Positions 25,444 to 33,880 of a DNA stretch of 37,860 bases are shown here, piece by piece. How positions within the stretch are numbered: the first letter of the stretch is position 1; each line of letters opens with the position of its first letter. The position numbers and the translations under genes are program-made. Below the pieces are notes generated by a model that was not told the origin of the DNA, did not search any database, and worked only from the letters and a program-made list of their open reading frames with translations. Source of the DNA: an uncultured Erysipelotrichaceae bacterium (lineage in GTDB: Bacteria > Bacillota_I > Bacilli_A > Erysipelotrichales > Coprobacillaceae); contig CAMTOK010000009.1 in assembly GCA_947074115.1 (NCBI GenBank), positions 1 through 37,860 on the forward strand, given 5' to 3'.

Positions 25444-25475
25444 TTGATTTTTGATATCAATTGATTTATAATCAA
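25444..25475 (+). promoter_or_regulatory. hisS-aspS promoter embedded in TTGAT/ATCAA palindromes
   Basis: TTGATT (25444-25449), 17 bases, TATAAT (25467-25472). The spacer holds the perfect palindrome TTGATATCAA (25451-25460). The -10 lies in the perfect inverted repeat TTGATTTATAATCAA (25461-25475). Confidence 0.75.
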
Positions 25476-25489
25476 CGTAATTCAATGAA

Positions 25490-25674
25490 AAAGATTAAAT
25501 GATGAAGTCTTCTAGAGACGTTGTGGTTGGTGAAAACAACGAGACATAATCATGGGACACTTTGGAGAATGTTATGAAAATAACCGTATGTCGCGTTAAG
25601 ACAATGAGAGTGCATGTTTACATGAACTAAGGTGGTACCGCGTTTATAACGTCCTTAGATATAAGGGCGTTTTT
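25490..25674 (+). promoter_or_regulatory. T-box riboswitch leader of hisS-aspS, predicted specifier GAC (Asp), overlapping CAC (His)
   Basis: The stem I base pairs AGAG near 25514 with CTTT (25560-25563). The codon inside it, followed by A, is GAC at 25556-25558, and CAC overlaps at 25558-25560. GGTTGGTGAAAACAAC is typical stem I sequence. The T-box AACTAAGGTGGTACCGCG ends at 25642. The terminator is AACGTCCTTA (25648-25657) with TAAGGGCGTT (25662-25671) and a T-tract. Asp sensing fits aspS, and the two-base-shifted CAC fits hisS. Confidence 0.93.
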
Positions 25675-25696
25675 ATATTATTAAGGAGGAGAATTT

Positions 25697-26974
25697 ATGG
25701 CTTATAGTGCACCAAGAGGAACAGTTGATATTATCAATCAAGCTCCTAAATGGCAACAATTAGAACAGTTATTAAGAACAGTTTGTGCGTATTACAATGT
25801 ATCAGAAATGAGAACACCAATTTTTGAACATACGGAATTGTTCAATCGCGCAGTTGGTGATACAACTGATGTTGTATCAAAAGAAATGTATACGTTCCAA
25901 GACAAAAAAGGAAGAAGTATAACATTAAGACCAGAAGGAACAGCTGGTGTCGCAAGATCATTTGTTGAAAATAAATTGTTTGCAAATCCAGAAAAACTAC
26001 AGAAGTATTATTATATGGGTCCTATGTTTAGATACGAACGACCACAAAATGGTAGACAAAGACAATTCCACCAATTTGGTGTAGAAATGTTAGGTGTAGA
26101 ATCACCATATATTGATGTTGAATGCATGGTGATGGCAGTGAGTATTGTAGAATCTTTAGGATTAAAAGATGTCAAATTACATATTAATTCATTAGGTGAT
26201 GAAGAATCTAGAGAAGCATATAGAGAAGCATTAAAAGAACACTTTAAACCTGCATTGAAAGATTTATGTTATGACTGTAATCAACGTTTTGAAAAAAACC
26301 CACTTAGAATTTTAGATTGTAAAGTTGATAGAGCACATGAAAGTATGAAAGATGCTCCAAAAACAATTGATTATCTAAGCGAAAGTGCAAAAGCACACTT
26401 TGATAAAGTTTGTTCTTTATTAGATGATTTAGAAATAGAATATGTTCTCGATGTTAATTTAGTTAGAGGATTAGATTACTATTCTCACACTGTATTTGAA
26501 GTCATCTCTGATGATAAAAAATTAGGAACAGGCTCTACAGTTGGTGGTGGAGGTCGATACAGTTCATTGATCAGTGAATTAGGAGGACCAGAAGTGACTG
26601 GTGTAGGATTTGCGTTTGGTATGGAAAGATTACTCATCGCAGCTGGAGACGGTTTAAATGAAGAAGAAGGATTAGATGTCTACGTCATGCCTTTAGGTGA
26701 TGAAGCGAGAGATTTAAGCGTTCAAATTGTCACTATGCTTCGTGCTAATGGATTCTCTTGTGATATGGATTATTGTGAAAGAGGACTAAAAGGGCAATTT
26801 AAATCAGCGGATCGCTTTGATGCGCACTTCTCTATGATTATTGGAGAAGAAGAAGTGAAAAATGAAGTGGTGAATATGAAATGTAATCACTCAAAAGAAC
26901 AGACAGTCGTTAAATTAGAAAATATTGTTTCATTTATTGATGAGCATTATGGAGAAGGAGACCATCATGAATAG
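25697..26974 (+). CDS. hisS: Histidine-tRNA ligase
   Basis: This 425-residue class II aminoacyl-tRNA synthetase charges tRNA-His. Motif 2 is near 110-127 (FRYERPQNGRQRQFHQFG). The histidine-binding signatures are LVRGLDYYSHTVFEV near 255-269 and VGGGGRYSSL. Motif 3 is GVGFAFGMERLL. The C-terminal anticodon-binding domain follows. The length is usual for bacterial HisRS. AAGGAGGAG precedes the ATG. The last eight bases overlap aspS. Confidence 0.98.
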   Translation: MAYSAPRGTVDIINQAPKWQQLEQLLRTVCAYYNVSEMRTPIFEHTELFNRAVGDTTDVVSKEMYTFQDKKGRSITLRPEGTAGVARSFVENKLFANPEKLQKYYYMGPMFRYERPQNGRQRQFHQFGVEMLGVESPYIDVECMVMAVSIVESLGLKDVKLHINSLGDEESREAYREALKEHFKPALKDLCYDCNQRFEKNPLRILDCKVDRAHESMKDAPKTIDYLSESAKAHFDKVCSLLDDLEIEYVLDVNLVRGLDYYSHTVFEVISDDKKLGTGSTVGGGGRYSSLISELGGPEVTGVGFAFGMERLLIAAGDGLNEEEGLDVYVMPLGDEARDLSVQIVTMLRANGFSCDMDYCERGLKGQFKSADRFDAHFSMIIGEEEVKNEVVNMKCNHSKEQTVVKLENIVSFIDEHYGEGDHHE

Positions 26975-28724
26975 AACACATAATAATTGTGAATTAAGAA
27001 TTGAAAATATCGGACAAACGGTTGAATTAATCGGTTGGGTCGCAAAAAAGAGAAACTTAGGATCATTAGTCTTTATTGACTTAAGAGATCGTTATGGAAT
27101 AACTCAAATTATCTTTAATGAATCTTTTGAAGATGCATTAAGAGAAGTAAAAAGTGAATTTATCTTACAAGTTAAAGGGAAAGTTATTGAACGTTCTTCT
27201 AAGAATCCGAATATGCCTACAGGGGATATTGAAATTGAAGCTGAATCATTTGTTGTTGTTAACTCTGCAAAATTAACACCAATGATCGTTGCTGATGAAA
27301 CAGATGCATTAGAAGAAACACGTATGCAATACCGTTACTTAGATTTAAGACGTCCTATCATGCAACAAAATATGATGATGAGACATAAAATTGTAAGAAG
27401 TATTAGAGAATACTTAGACAATTTAGATTTTATTGATGTTGAAACACCTTATTTAAATCTATCAACACCAGAAGGTGCAAGAGATTTCTTAGTGCCTTCA
27501 CGTGTTCATAATGGATCATGTTATGCACTACCTCAATCACCACAATTGTTTAAACAGTTGTTAATGGTATCTGGATTTGAAAAATATTATCAAATAGCGA
27601 GATGTTTTAGAGATGAAGACTTACGTGCAGACCGTCAAATTGAATTTACTCAAGTAGACGTTGAAACAAGTTTCTTGTCAACTGATCAAATCTTAGAAAT
27701 TGGAGAAGGTTTAATTGTAAAAATGATGAAGGATGTCAAAGGTCTTGATATTCAAGCACCTTTCCCAAGATTAACATGGCATGAAGCTATGGAGAAATAT
27801 GGTATTGATAAACCAGATACTCGTTTTGGATTAGAACTTGTTAACTTAAATGAAGTTGTTTCGGATGTTGATTTTGTTGTCTTTAAAAGTGCATTAGAAG
27901 CAGGTGGACATGTTAAAGGATTAAATGTAACAGGTCAAGCTGATGCATTTTCAAGAAAGAAAATCGATCAATTAACAGAAATCGCAAAAACATACAAGGC
28001 AAAAGGGTTAGCTTGGTTAAAAGTTGGAGCAGAAGGTGTACAAGGACCAATTGCGAAATTCTTTAATGAAGCACAACTTGCATCATTATTAGGAGCTATG
28101 AACGCTAAAGATGGTGACTTATTACTCTTTGTAGGAGATGCTAAGTATGATATTGTTTGTGATTCATTAGCTCAAATTAGAAATCATTTAGGAAAAGAAT
28201 TAGGATTATATGATAAGAACCAATTCAATTTCTTATGGGTAACTGATTTCCCAATGTTTGAATACGATGATGAAACAGAAAGATATTACGCAAAACATCA
28301 TCCATTTACAAGACCATTAGAATCAGATTTAGATAAACTACTAACTGATAGAGATAACTGTTTAGCAGATGCTTATGACATCGTTCTAAACGGATTTGAA
28401 TTAGGTGGAGGATCTCAAAGAATTTATGAACAAGACCTTCAAGAAAAAGCATTTGCTGCATTAGGATTTAATGAAGAACAAATTCAAACACAGTTTGGTT
28501 GGTTCGTTAATGCCTTACAATATGGAACACCACCACACGGTGGATTTGCATTAGGTTTAGATCGTATTGCAATGTTACTTGCTGGATGTGATTCATTAAG
28601 AGATGTTATTGCATTCCCTAAAAATACAAGTGCAACTTGTCCAATGTCAAAAGCCCCAAATCCAGTTTCACAAGCACAATTTGATGAATTAGGGATTATG
28701 GTTAAACCAAGTGAAGACAAATAG
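26967..28724 (+). CDS. aspS: Aspartate-tRNA ligase
   Basis: This 585-residue bacterial-type class IIb synthetase has an N-terminal OB anticodon domain (about 1-105) and motif 2 FRDEDLRADRQIEFTQVD near 215-232. The bacterial GAD insertion lies around 310-420, and motif 3 includes GFALGLDRIAMLL near 526-538. The frame is open from 26925, but GGAGAAGGAG at 26951-26960 and the normal N-terminus select the ATG at 26967, which overlaps hisS by eight bases (ATGAATAG). Discriminating from non-discriminating (Asp/Asn) activity cannot be decided here. Confidence 0.97.
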   Translation: MNRTHNNCELRIENIGQTVELIGWVAKKRNLGSLVFIDLRDRYGITQIIFNESFEDALREVKSEFILQVKGKVIERSSKNPNMPTGDIEIEAESFVVVNSAKLTPMIVADETDALEETRMQYRYLDLRRPIMQQNMMMRHKIVRSIREYLDNLDFIDVETPYLNLSTPEGARDFLVPSRVHNGSCYALPQSPQLFKQLLMVSGFEKYYQIARCFRDEDLRADRQIEFTQVDVETSFLSTDQILEIGEGLIVKMMKDVKGLDIQAPFPRLTWHEAMEKYGIDKPDTRFGLELVNLNEVVSDVDFVVFKSALEAGGHVKGLNVTGQADAFSRKKIDQLTEIAKTYKAKGLAWLKVGAEGVQGPIAKFFNEAQLASLLGAMNAKDGDLLLFVGDAKYDIVCDSLAQIRNHLGKELGLYDKNQFNFLWVTDFPMFEYDDETERYYAKHHPFTRPLESDLDKLLTDRDNCLADAYDIVLNGFELGGGSQRIYEQDLQEKAFAALGFNEEQIQTQFGWFVNALQYGTPPHGGFALGLDRIAMLLAGCDSLRDVIAFPKNTSATCPMSKAPNPVSQAQFDELGIMVKPSEDK

Positions 28725-29787
28725 AATTGAAAATGTTTTAAACTATATGAAAAAGGATTGCATTGACACTCTTGTTATTAGTGATCCTTCTTCAATAGAT
28801 TATTTAATTCAATACAAAAACAATCCTGGGGAAAGATTGTATGCACTGATTTTAAATCAAAATGGACAACATGTTTTATTATTAAATCATTTATTTTATT
28901 TAGATCAAAAGTTAGATATTAAAGTGGAATGGTATAATGATGTTGATAATCCTTATCATATCCTTAGACCATATATGGAACAATCACAAGTTATCGGTGT
29001 CGATAAGTTTTTAGTTGCTCAGTTCTTAATTCCATTAATGACTGAATTTAAACAAGCACAATTTGTTGTTGGTTCTAAATGTGTTGATTATGTACGTATG
29101 ATCAAAGATGAAGAAGAACAAAATGCTATGATACAAGCATCTTTGTATAATGATGAAGTTATAGCGGAAGTCATGAATCTTTGCGCTGAAGGTATGATGA
29201 GCGAGAAAGACATCTCGAGTCAATTATCACAAATGTATATTGATCGTGGTGGTGAAGGAATATCATTTACACCAATCGTTGCTTTTGGGAAAAATGGTGC
29301 TGATACGCATCATGAAGGTGATGATTCATTACTGAATGAAGGTGATAGCATTATAATTGATATTGGTGGAAAATATAAAGGGTATTGTTCTGATATGACA
29401 AGAACAGTCTTTTATAAAAGTGCGAGTCACAAACAAATTGAAGTCTATAATCTTGTTTTAAAGGCAAATGAAGCCGCAATACAAATGATTAAACCAGGCG
29501 TTAAACTTTGTGATATAGATGCAGCAGCAAGAACAATTATATCTGATGCTGGTTATGGTAAAGAATTTAATCATCGATTAGGACATTTTATTGGTAGAGA
29601 TGTCCATGAGTATGGTGATGTCTCATCAAAATTTGACATGGAGGTTCAAGAAGGAATGGTGTTCTCTATTGAACCAGGTATTTATCTCCAAGGGGAATTT
29701 GGAGTGAGAATTGAAGATTTAGTCCTTGTCACAAAAGATGGATGTCATGTTTTAAATCATATGAGTAAAGAATTAAAAATTATATAA
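28711..29787 (+). CDS. M24-family Xaa-Pro aminopeptidase/dipeptidase
   Basis: This 358-residue cytoplasmic metallopeptidase of the creatinase/pita-bread fold cleaves Xaa-Pro bonds in peptides. All five metal ligands are visible: Asp217 (IIIDIGG), Asp228 (CSDMTRTVF), His292 (HRLGHFIG), Glu321 (FSIEPGIY) and Glu335 (GVRIEDLVLV). The N-terminal creatinase domain covers about 1-125. The start is uncertain: the GTG at 28711 lies inside aspS with no clear ribosome site, and the next in-frame ATG at 28747 would cut into the domain's first helix. It is probably translated by coupling to aspS and ended by a good terminator. Confidence 0.9.
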   Translation: MKTNRIENVLNYMKKDCIDTLVISDPSSIDYLIQYKNNPGERLYALILNQNGQHVLLLNHLFYLDQKLDIKVEWYNDVDNPYHILRPYMEQSQVIGVDKFLVAQFLIPLMTEFKQAQFVVGSKCVDYVRMIKDEEEQNAMIQASLYNDEVIAEVMNLCAEGMMSEKDISSQLSQMYIDRGGEGISFTPIVAFGKNGADTHHEGDDSLLNEGDSIIIDIGGKYKGYCSDMTRTVFYKSASHKQIEVYNLVLKANEAAIQMIKPGVKLCDIDAAARTIISDAGYGKEFNHRLGHFIGRDVHEYGDVSSKFDMEVQEGMVFSIEPGIYLQGEFGVRIEDLVLVTKDGCHVLNHMSKELKII

Positions 29788-29789
29788 AT

Positions 29790-29818
29790 AAAAAAAGCGG
29801 GGATTAACCTCGCTTTTT
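29790..29818 (+). terminator. Rho-independent terminator after the M24 peptidase gene
   Basis: AAAAAGCGGGG, loop ATTAA, CCTCGCTTTTT, with one G-U pair. The A-rich 5' flank also lets it act for the minus-strand gene that ends at 29826. Confidence 0.88.
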
Positions 29819-29825
29819 CCGTGTA

Positions 29826-29927
29826 CTATTCTTCAATAACATCACAATCTTCGCATTCAATATCTAATTCTTCTGCGATTGCATTTTTCTTTTTATTTTG
29901 TTTTGCTTTTTGTTTCTTAGTACTCAT
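29826..29927 (-). CDS. 33-residue microprotein with Lys-rich head and acidic CxxC tail
   Basis: The open frame is longer, but AAAGGAGAA lies at normal spacing before the ATG at 29927, giving a 33-residue product. Residues 1-15 are strongly basic (STKKQKAKQNKKKNA). Residues 19-33 are acidic and hold a CxxC pair (DIECEDCD). There is no membrane segment. It reads towards the shared hairpin at 29790-29818 and stops with TAG. The good ribosome site, the convergent terminator and the biased composition argue for a real gene. The family is not recognised; metal or nucleic-acid binding would be a guess. Confidence 0.6.
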   Translation of the reverse strand: MSTKKQKAKQNKKKNAIAEELDIECEDCDVIEE

Positions 29928-30023
29928 GTGTTCTCCTTTGTTTCTATTGACACTATTATTATGTTTCGAATCTAAAAAAATATGTAAAATGATTGAGATA
30001 TATGACACAATTTTCTTAAATTG

Positions 30024-30032
30024 TGATAAAAT
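30024..30032 (+). promoter_or_regulatory. Extended -10 promoter of murC
   Basis: TGATAAAAT, with the perfect inverted repeat CACAATTT-TCTT-AAATTGTG (30006-30025) directly upstream. A weak -35, ATGACA, lies 19 bases before the -10. Confidence 0.5.
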
Positions 30033-30050
30033 AATTTAGAGGTGATATTT

Positions 30051-31355
30051 ATGTATTATTTTATTGGAATTAAAGGTTCAGGTATGGCTTCATTAGCAAC
30101 AATTTTATTTGATTTAGGACATAGCGTTGCTGGAAGTGATATTGATAAATACATTTTTATTGAAGAAGAATTAAGACGAAGAGGTATTCCGATTTATTCA
30201 TTTGATAAAAATAATATTAAAGATGGCTATCATGTCATTATTGGAAATGCATTTGATGAATCTAATGAAGAAGTAAAAGCTGCATTAGATAACGATCAAG
30301 TGATCACACATACTTATTATGATTTTTTAGGTCATTTAATGGAACAATATGTTTCAGTTGCGATTGCGGGAACACATGGCAAAACGACAACAACAGGTAT
30401 GGCTTATCATGTATTTAAAGATTTTAAAAAGACATCAGTTTTAATTGGGGATGGGACAGGACATGCGGTAGAAGACAGTTATTACTTTATCAGTGAAACT
30501 TGTGAATACCAAGATCACTTCCTTCATTATTATCCTCAATATGCAATAATCAATAATATTGAATTAGATCATGTTGATTATTTTAAATCAATGGATCAAT
30601 ATATTGAATCATTTGAAAAGTTTGCTAATCAAGTTAAAGACACTGTTATTGTATGGGGAGATGATCCATATTTACCAAAAATAAAATACAAAACAAAATG
30701 TTTGAAATTTGGTATCAATGCAAATAATGATGTTTTAGCAAAAAATATAATTGAATCATCACAAGGTATTTCATTTGATGTATTTATCCATGGTGATTTA
30801 TTTGGACACTTCTCATTGCCTTTCTTTGGGTATCACATGTTATATAATAGTTTGGCTATTATTGCATTAGGATATTTAGAAGGAATGGAAGCATCTTTCT
30901 TACAAAACAAGTTGTCTACATTTGAAGGTGTAAAAAGACGTTATACAGTTAAAGAAGTCGGGCATAATATCTATGTTGATGACTATGCTCATCATCCAAC
31001 AGCAATCAATTACGTGATTAAAGCAACACGAGCAAGATATCCTCATAAAGAAATCGTTGCTGTTTTCCAACCGGACCGTTTTTCAAGAGGGTTACGTTTC
31101 GGAAAAGAATTTGCTGAAGCAATTGATTTAGCTGACCATCCTTATTTCTTGCCATTCCCAGCGAATGCAAAAAAGGAAGAAGGAATAGATATTGATATCT
31201 ATGATATTGCTAAATATAACCCACGTGCTAAAGTGTTAGAACATGATGATGTTGAAGAACTCGCACAGTACGATAATGTTGTTTTCTTATTTATGAGTAG
31301 TAAAGATATTTATAAATTAGAAGATAAATTAATAGAGTTTAAGAATAAGAAGTAA
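30051..31355 (+). CDS. murC: UDP-N-acetylmuramate-L-alanine ligase
   Basis: This 434-residue cytoplasmic ATP-dependent Mur ligase adds the first L-alanine of the peptidoglycan stem peptide. The N-terminal Rossmann part is MYYFIGIKGSGMASLA. The P-loop is AGTHGKTTTTG (106-116), ETCEYQDHFL is the MurC form of the metal-binding segment, and NIELDHVDYF and DDYAHHPTAI follow. The length is normal for Firmicutes. The frame is open from a GTG at 30042, but AGAGGTGAT and the family N-terminus select the ATG at 30051. It heads the murC-ytxG-ytxH-ccpA order found in Bacillus. Confidence 0.97.
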   Translation: MYYFIGIKGSGMASLATILFDLGHSVAGSDIDKYIFIEEELRRRGIPIYSFDKNNIKDGYHVIIGNAFDESNEEVKAALDNDQVITHTYYDFLGHLMEQYVSVAIAGTHGKTTTTGMAYHVFKDFKKTSVLIGDGTGHAVEDSYYFISETCEYQDHFLHYYPQYAIINNIELDHVDYFKSMDQYIESFEKFANQVKDTVIVWGDDPYLPKIKYKTKCLKFGINANNDVLAKNIIESSQGISFDVFIHGDLFGHFSLPFFGYHMLYNSLAIIALGYLEGMEASFLQNKLSTFEGVKRRYTVKEVGHNIYVDDYAHHPTAINYVIKATRARYPHKEIVAVFQPDRFSRGLRFGKEFAEAIDLADHPYFLPFPANAKKEEGIDIDIYDIAKYNPRAKVLEHDDVEELAQYDNVVFLFMSSKDIYKLEDKLIEFKNKK

Positions 31356-31416
31356 GACTTTCTTACAACCCTATTCTATGGTATAATTAGTAAAAATAGA
31401 AAGGAATGGAGCCATC

Positions 31417-31710
31417 ATGAGTGCAATAGATGTATGTTATTGTATTTTGATTTTATCTGGAGCCTTCGCATTAATTGCTTTAGGATTATTATTAATCCGA
31501 TCTTCTGGAGCTGTTAAAGAAGCTACGGTTTTAATGCAAATGAGTGAAGAAACAATCAAAAAAGTGAATTTAATATTAGATGATATTAATCACAAATTAG
31601 AATTACTTGATACACCGGTTCAATTTGTGGATCGTATATTTACCAAAGGAGCAATGAAGTCAGGGGTATTCTCTGCAGTTGGTTTATTGACTTCATTCTT
31701 TAAAAAATAA
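31417..31710 (+). CDS. YtxG-like (DUF948) small membrane protein
   Basis: This 97-residue protein has one membrane helix near residues 7-28 (CYCILILSGAFALIALGLLL) and an amphipathic helical tail (EETIKKVNLILDDINHKLELL). This is the DUF948 layout. In Bacillus, ytxG lies between murC and ytxH, as here. The role is not established; a cell-envelope stress link has been suggested for the pair. GGAATGGAG precedes the ATG. The gap from murC (61 bases) holds a possible TATAAT-like box at about 31381-31387. Confidence 0.8.
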   Translation: MSAIDVCYCILILSGAFALIALGLLLIRSSGAVKEATVLMQMSEETIKKVNLILDDINHKLELLDTPVQFVDRIFTKGAMKSGVFSAVGLLTSFFKK

Positions 31711-31731
31711 AATAAAGGAAAGGTGAACATT

Positions 31732-32217
31732 ATGAAATTAGGAAAATTCTTATTAGGTTTAGGTGTCGGAGCAGCAGCAGGACTATTATTAGCTCCTAAA
31801 AAAGGTAGTGAATTAAGAGAAGATTTAAAAAACGAATCTGTTAAAGCGTATGATAATTTAAAGAACTTAACAAAAGAAGATGTTGAAGCAATGTTAGGTC
31901 AAACAATTGAAACAGTAAAAAAATCAATTGATGAATTTGATGTTGAAGATTTTAAAGCATCTACAAAAGAAAAATTAGCAGATTTACAAACAACATTAGA
32001 AGAATACGCAAGCAAAGTGAAAGATACTGAAGAGTATTTAATTGTCAAAGAAAACATTATTGAAATTACTGAAAAGTTAAATAAAAAATTAGACGAAGTT
32101 AAGACAAAGATTCAAGATTCTGAAATGAAATCAATTATTGATTTCGATGCATTTGAAGATGAAATCGAAGATGTAGAAGAAAAACTTGAAGAAATGATCT
32201 CAGAGATTAAAGATTAA
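31732..32217 (+). CDS. YtxH domain protein
   Basis: This 161-residue protein begins with the YtxH signature, a glycine-rich membrane-inserting segment followed by LLLAPKKGSELREDL (LGKFLLGLGVGAAAG at 2-17). The rest is a long, highly charged helical region (Glu and Lys rich) that probably forms a coiled coil. Family members are small general-stress-type membrane-associated proteins of unknown mechanism. A GTG at 31723 is also in frame, but the ATG at 31732 gives the usual N-terminus. The stop overlaps the ccpA start (TAATG). Confidence 0.88.
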   Translation: MKLGKFLLGLGVGAAAGLLLAPKKGSELREDLKNESVKAYDNLKNLTKEDVEAMLGQTIETVKKSIDEFDVEDFKASTKEKLADLQTTLEEYASKVKDTEEYLIVKENIIEITEKLNKKLDEVKTKIQDSEMKSIIDFDAFEDEIEDVEEKLEEMISEIKD

Positions 32218-33224
32218 TGTTAAAAAAAGTTACAATTTATGATGTAGCAAGAGAAGCGGATGTTTCCCTTGCTACAGTTTCACGTGTCATTAATGGCTCT
32301 TCAGTAGTTAAGGCGAACACACGCGATAAAGTTTTAGCAGCAATTCAACGTTTGGATTTCAAACCTAATGAAATTGCAAGAGGACTTGCAACAAGTAAAA
32401 CGACGACAATTGCAATTATATTCCCACAAATGCTTTTTGCACATGTTAAGGATATGATTGGTGGTATTGGAGATGTCGGAAGACATCTTGATTATAATGT
32501 TTGTATATATACAACGGATGAAATTGGGGATGCAGATCCAATTGACTCTGTTATTGAAAAAGTAGTCAAATCAAGAGCGGATGGAGTTATCTTGTTTAAT
32601 AATGAACATATTCAACATCAAATTGAATTGGTTCAAAAATATAAAATCCCAACAGTTGTTATTGGTAAGAGATTTTCTGATGAAAGAATTGGTTCAATTT
32701 TTGTTGATGCAAAAGCAATTGCTTATAACATAGTTGATCAATATCTCGCAAAAGGGAAAAAAGATATTGTTTTTATTGATACGAAACAAAATCTTATCAA
32801 CACTCAAGATATGATACAAGGGATGAAAGAAGCGTTTATAAAACATCAAATTCATTTTGATGAAAATAAACAAGTTTTACCAACATCACCACAATACGAA
32901 GACAGTTATGTACAATTAATGGGATATTTCAAATCTCATAAACATGATTTGGTTTTTGCTGGTTATGATAAAGAAGCAGTTGCTGTTGTGAATGCAGCAA
33001 GTGATAACAATATTAAAATCCCTCATGATATGGAAGTCATTGGAATGATGAATTCAACATATGCCTCAATTTGTAGGCCTACACTCACTTCAGTACATAT
33101 GCCTATATATGATATGGGTGCTTTAGCAGTAAGATTATTAACTAAAATTCTTCACCAAGAAGAAATTGATACTAAAGAAGTGACTGTTCAGCATTTATTA
33201 ATGCCAAGAGATACAACAATGTAA
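32217..33224 (+). CDS. ccpA: LacI-family regulator, probable catabolite control protein CcpA
   Basis: This 335-residue DNA-binding protein has the HTH VTIYDVAREADVSLATVSRVIN at 5-26, the hinge helix FKPNEIARGLATSKT, and a periplasmic-binding-like effector domain. The HTH and hinge resemble CcpA of Bacillus (about 334 residues). The neighbours match as well: in Bacillus, ccpA lies downstream of murC-ytxG-ytxH and upstream of tyrS. CcpA with HPr-Ser-P represses or activates carbon genes at cre sites. The start shares one base with the ytxH stop and has no strong ribosome site, so coupled translation is likely. No clear cre site was seen in the window. Confidence 0.85.
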   Translation: MLKKVTIYDVAREADVSLATVSRVINGSSVVKANTRDKVLAAIQRLDFKPNEIARGLATSKTTTIAIIFPQMLFAHVKDMIGGIGDVGRHLDYNVCIYTTDEIGDADPIDSVIEKVVKSRADGVILFNNEHIQHQIELVQKYKIPTVVIGKRFSDERIGSIFVDAKAIAYNIVDQYLAKGKKDIVFIDTKQNLINTQDMIQGMKEAFIKHQIHFDENKQVLPTSPQYEDSYVQLMGYFKSHKHDLVFAGYDKEAVAVVNAASDNNIKIPHDMEVIGMMNSTYASICRPTLTSVHMPIYDMGALAVRLLTKILHQEEIDTKEVTVQHLLMPRDTTM

Positions 33225-33245
33225 GCAGGTGATCCTGCTTTTTTT
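33223..33245 (+). terminator. Rho-independent terminator after ccpA
   Basis: AAGCAGG, loop TGAT, CCTGCTT, then a T-tract to 33245. The stem overlaps the ccpA stop codon. Confidence 0.9.
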
Positions 33246-33341
33246 GTACACCAATTTTAATATATGTAAAATGAATCTTCATATGACATATTGGACTATT
33301 TTATTTTTTTAATCATATAGATAAAATAGAGGGGTGATATA

Positions 33342-33866
33342 ATGAAGAAATTCCTTTTGGTGATCCTCGTAACTTTAATGAGCTTTGTTCTTATTGGGTG
33401 TCATAAAGAAGAACCCAAACTATCATATCAGTCTTTAAAAGAACTAGAAGCAGAAACGAATATTGCAATTGATCTCTCTTATAATCCACTATCATATTTA
33501 AAAAGAGGGGACCTTATTCCTATAACTTATGATGAAGAATTACAAATTGAATATGATGAAAAGACACGACTTACCACTATTTATTTTAAAGATAGTGATA
33601 GTGAAATAGGGGTTATATTATCGGTTTCTAAAAATGATGAGTTGATTATTTCGAAACAGGACATGGCGTATTCAACGGAAATTATTGAGGACAAAACAAT
33701 GGAATATTTTATGATACAAGATGATGATAAAATTTTGTATTGTGGTTTACAAATTGATGATTCTTATTATTTATTTTCTATATATTCATATGTGCAATAT
33801 ATTGAATTAAATGATTTATATAGTCAATTTGTAGAATTTGTGAGATTAAATTATTCAACGAAGTAA
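33342..33866 (+). CDS. Lipoprotein of unknown function
   Basis: This 174-residue protein has a lipoprotein signal peptide with lipobox LIGC and Cys20 (MKKFLLVILVTLMSFVLIGC). The mature part is acidic, beta-strand-like and Tyr rich (YSYVQYIELNDLYSQF) and resembles no family I know. AGGGGTGAT precedes the ATG. A possible -10, GATAAAAT, lies at about 33320, but the -35 is poor. It occupies the place between ccpA and tyrS where Bacillus has motility and acetoin genes. Function unknown. Confidence 0.8.
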   Translation: MKKFLLVILVTLMSFVLIGCHKEEPKLSYQSLKELEAETNIAIDLSYNPLSYLKRGDLIPITYDEELQIEYDEKTRLTTIYFKDSDSEIGVILSVSKNDELIISKQDMAYSTEIIEDKTMEYFMIQDDDKILYCGLQIDDSYYLFSIYSYVQYIELNDLYSQFVEFVRLNYSTK

Positions 33867-33880
33867 GTGTGAGAAAAATG

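Noticed and set aside
29821-30039. 72-residue plus-strand frame before murC
   Set aside because: It is antisense to the microprotein, rich in Phe, Ser and Leu as expected from a reverse-read Lys/Glu-rich gene, and starts within the terminator tail.
33261-33290. Possible cre site before the lipoprotein gene (TGTAAAATGAATCTTCA)
   Set aside because: It lacks the central CG that CcpA sites need, and no other good cre match was found by eye.
33284-33293. TGACATATTG shared by the region before the lipoprotein gene and the tyrS promoter
   Set aside because: A ten-base match within 38 kb of AT-rich DNA can occur by chance, and it does not lie at the same place relative to a promoter in the two regions.
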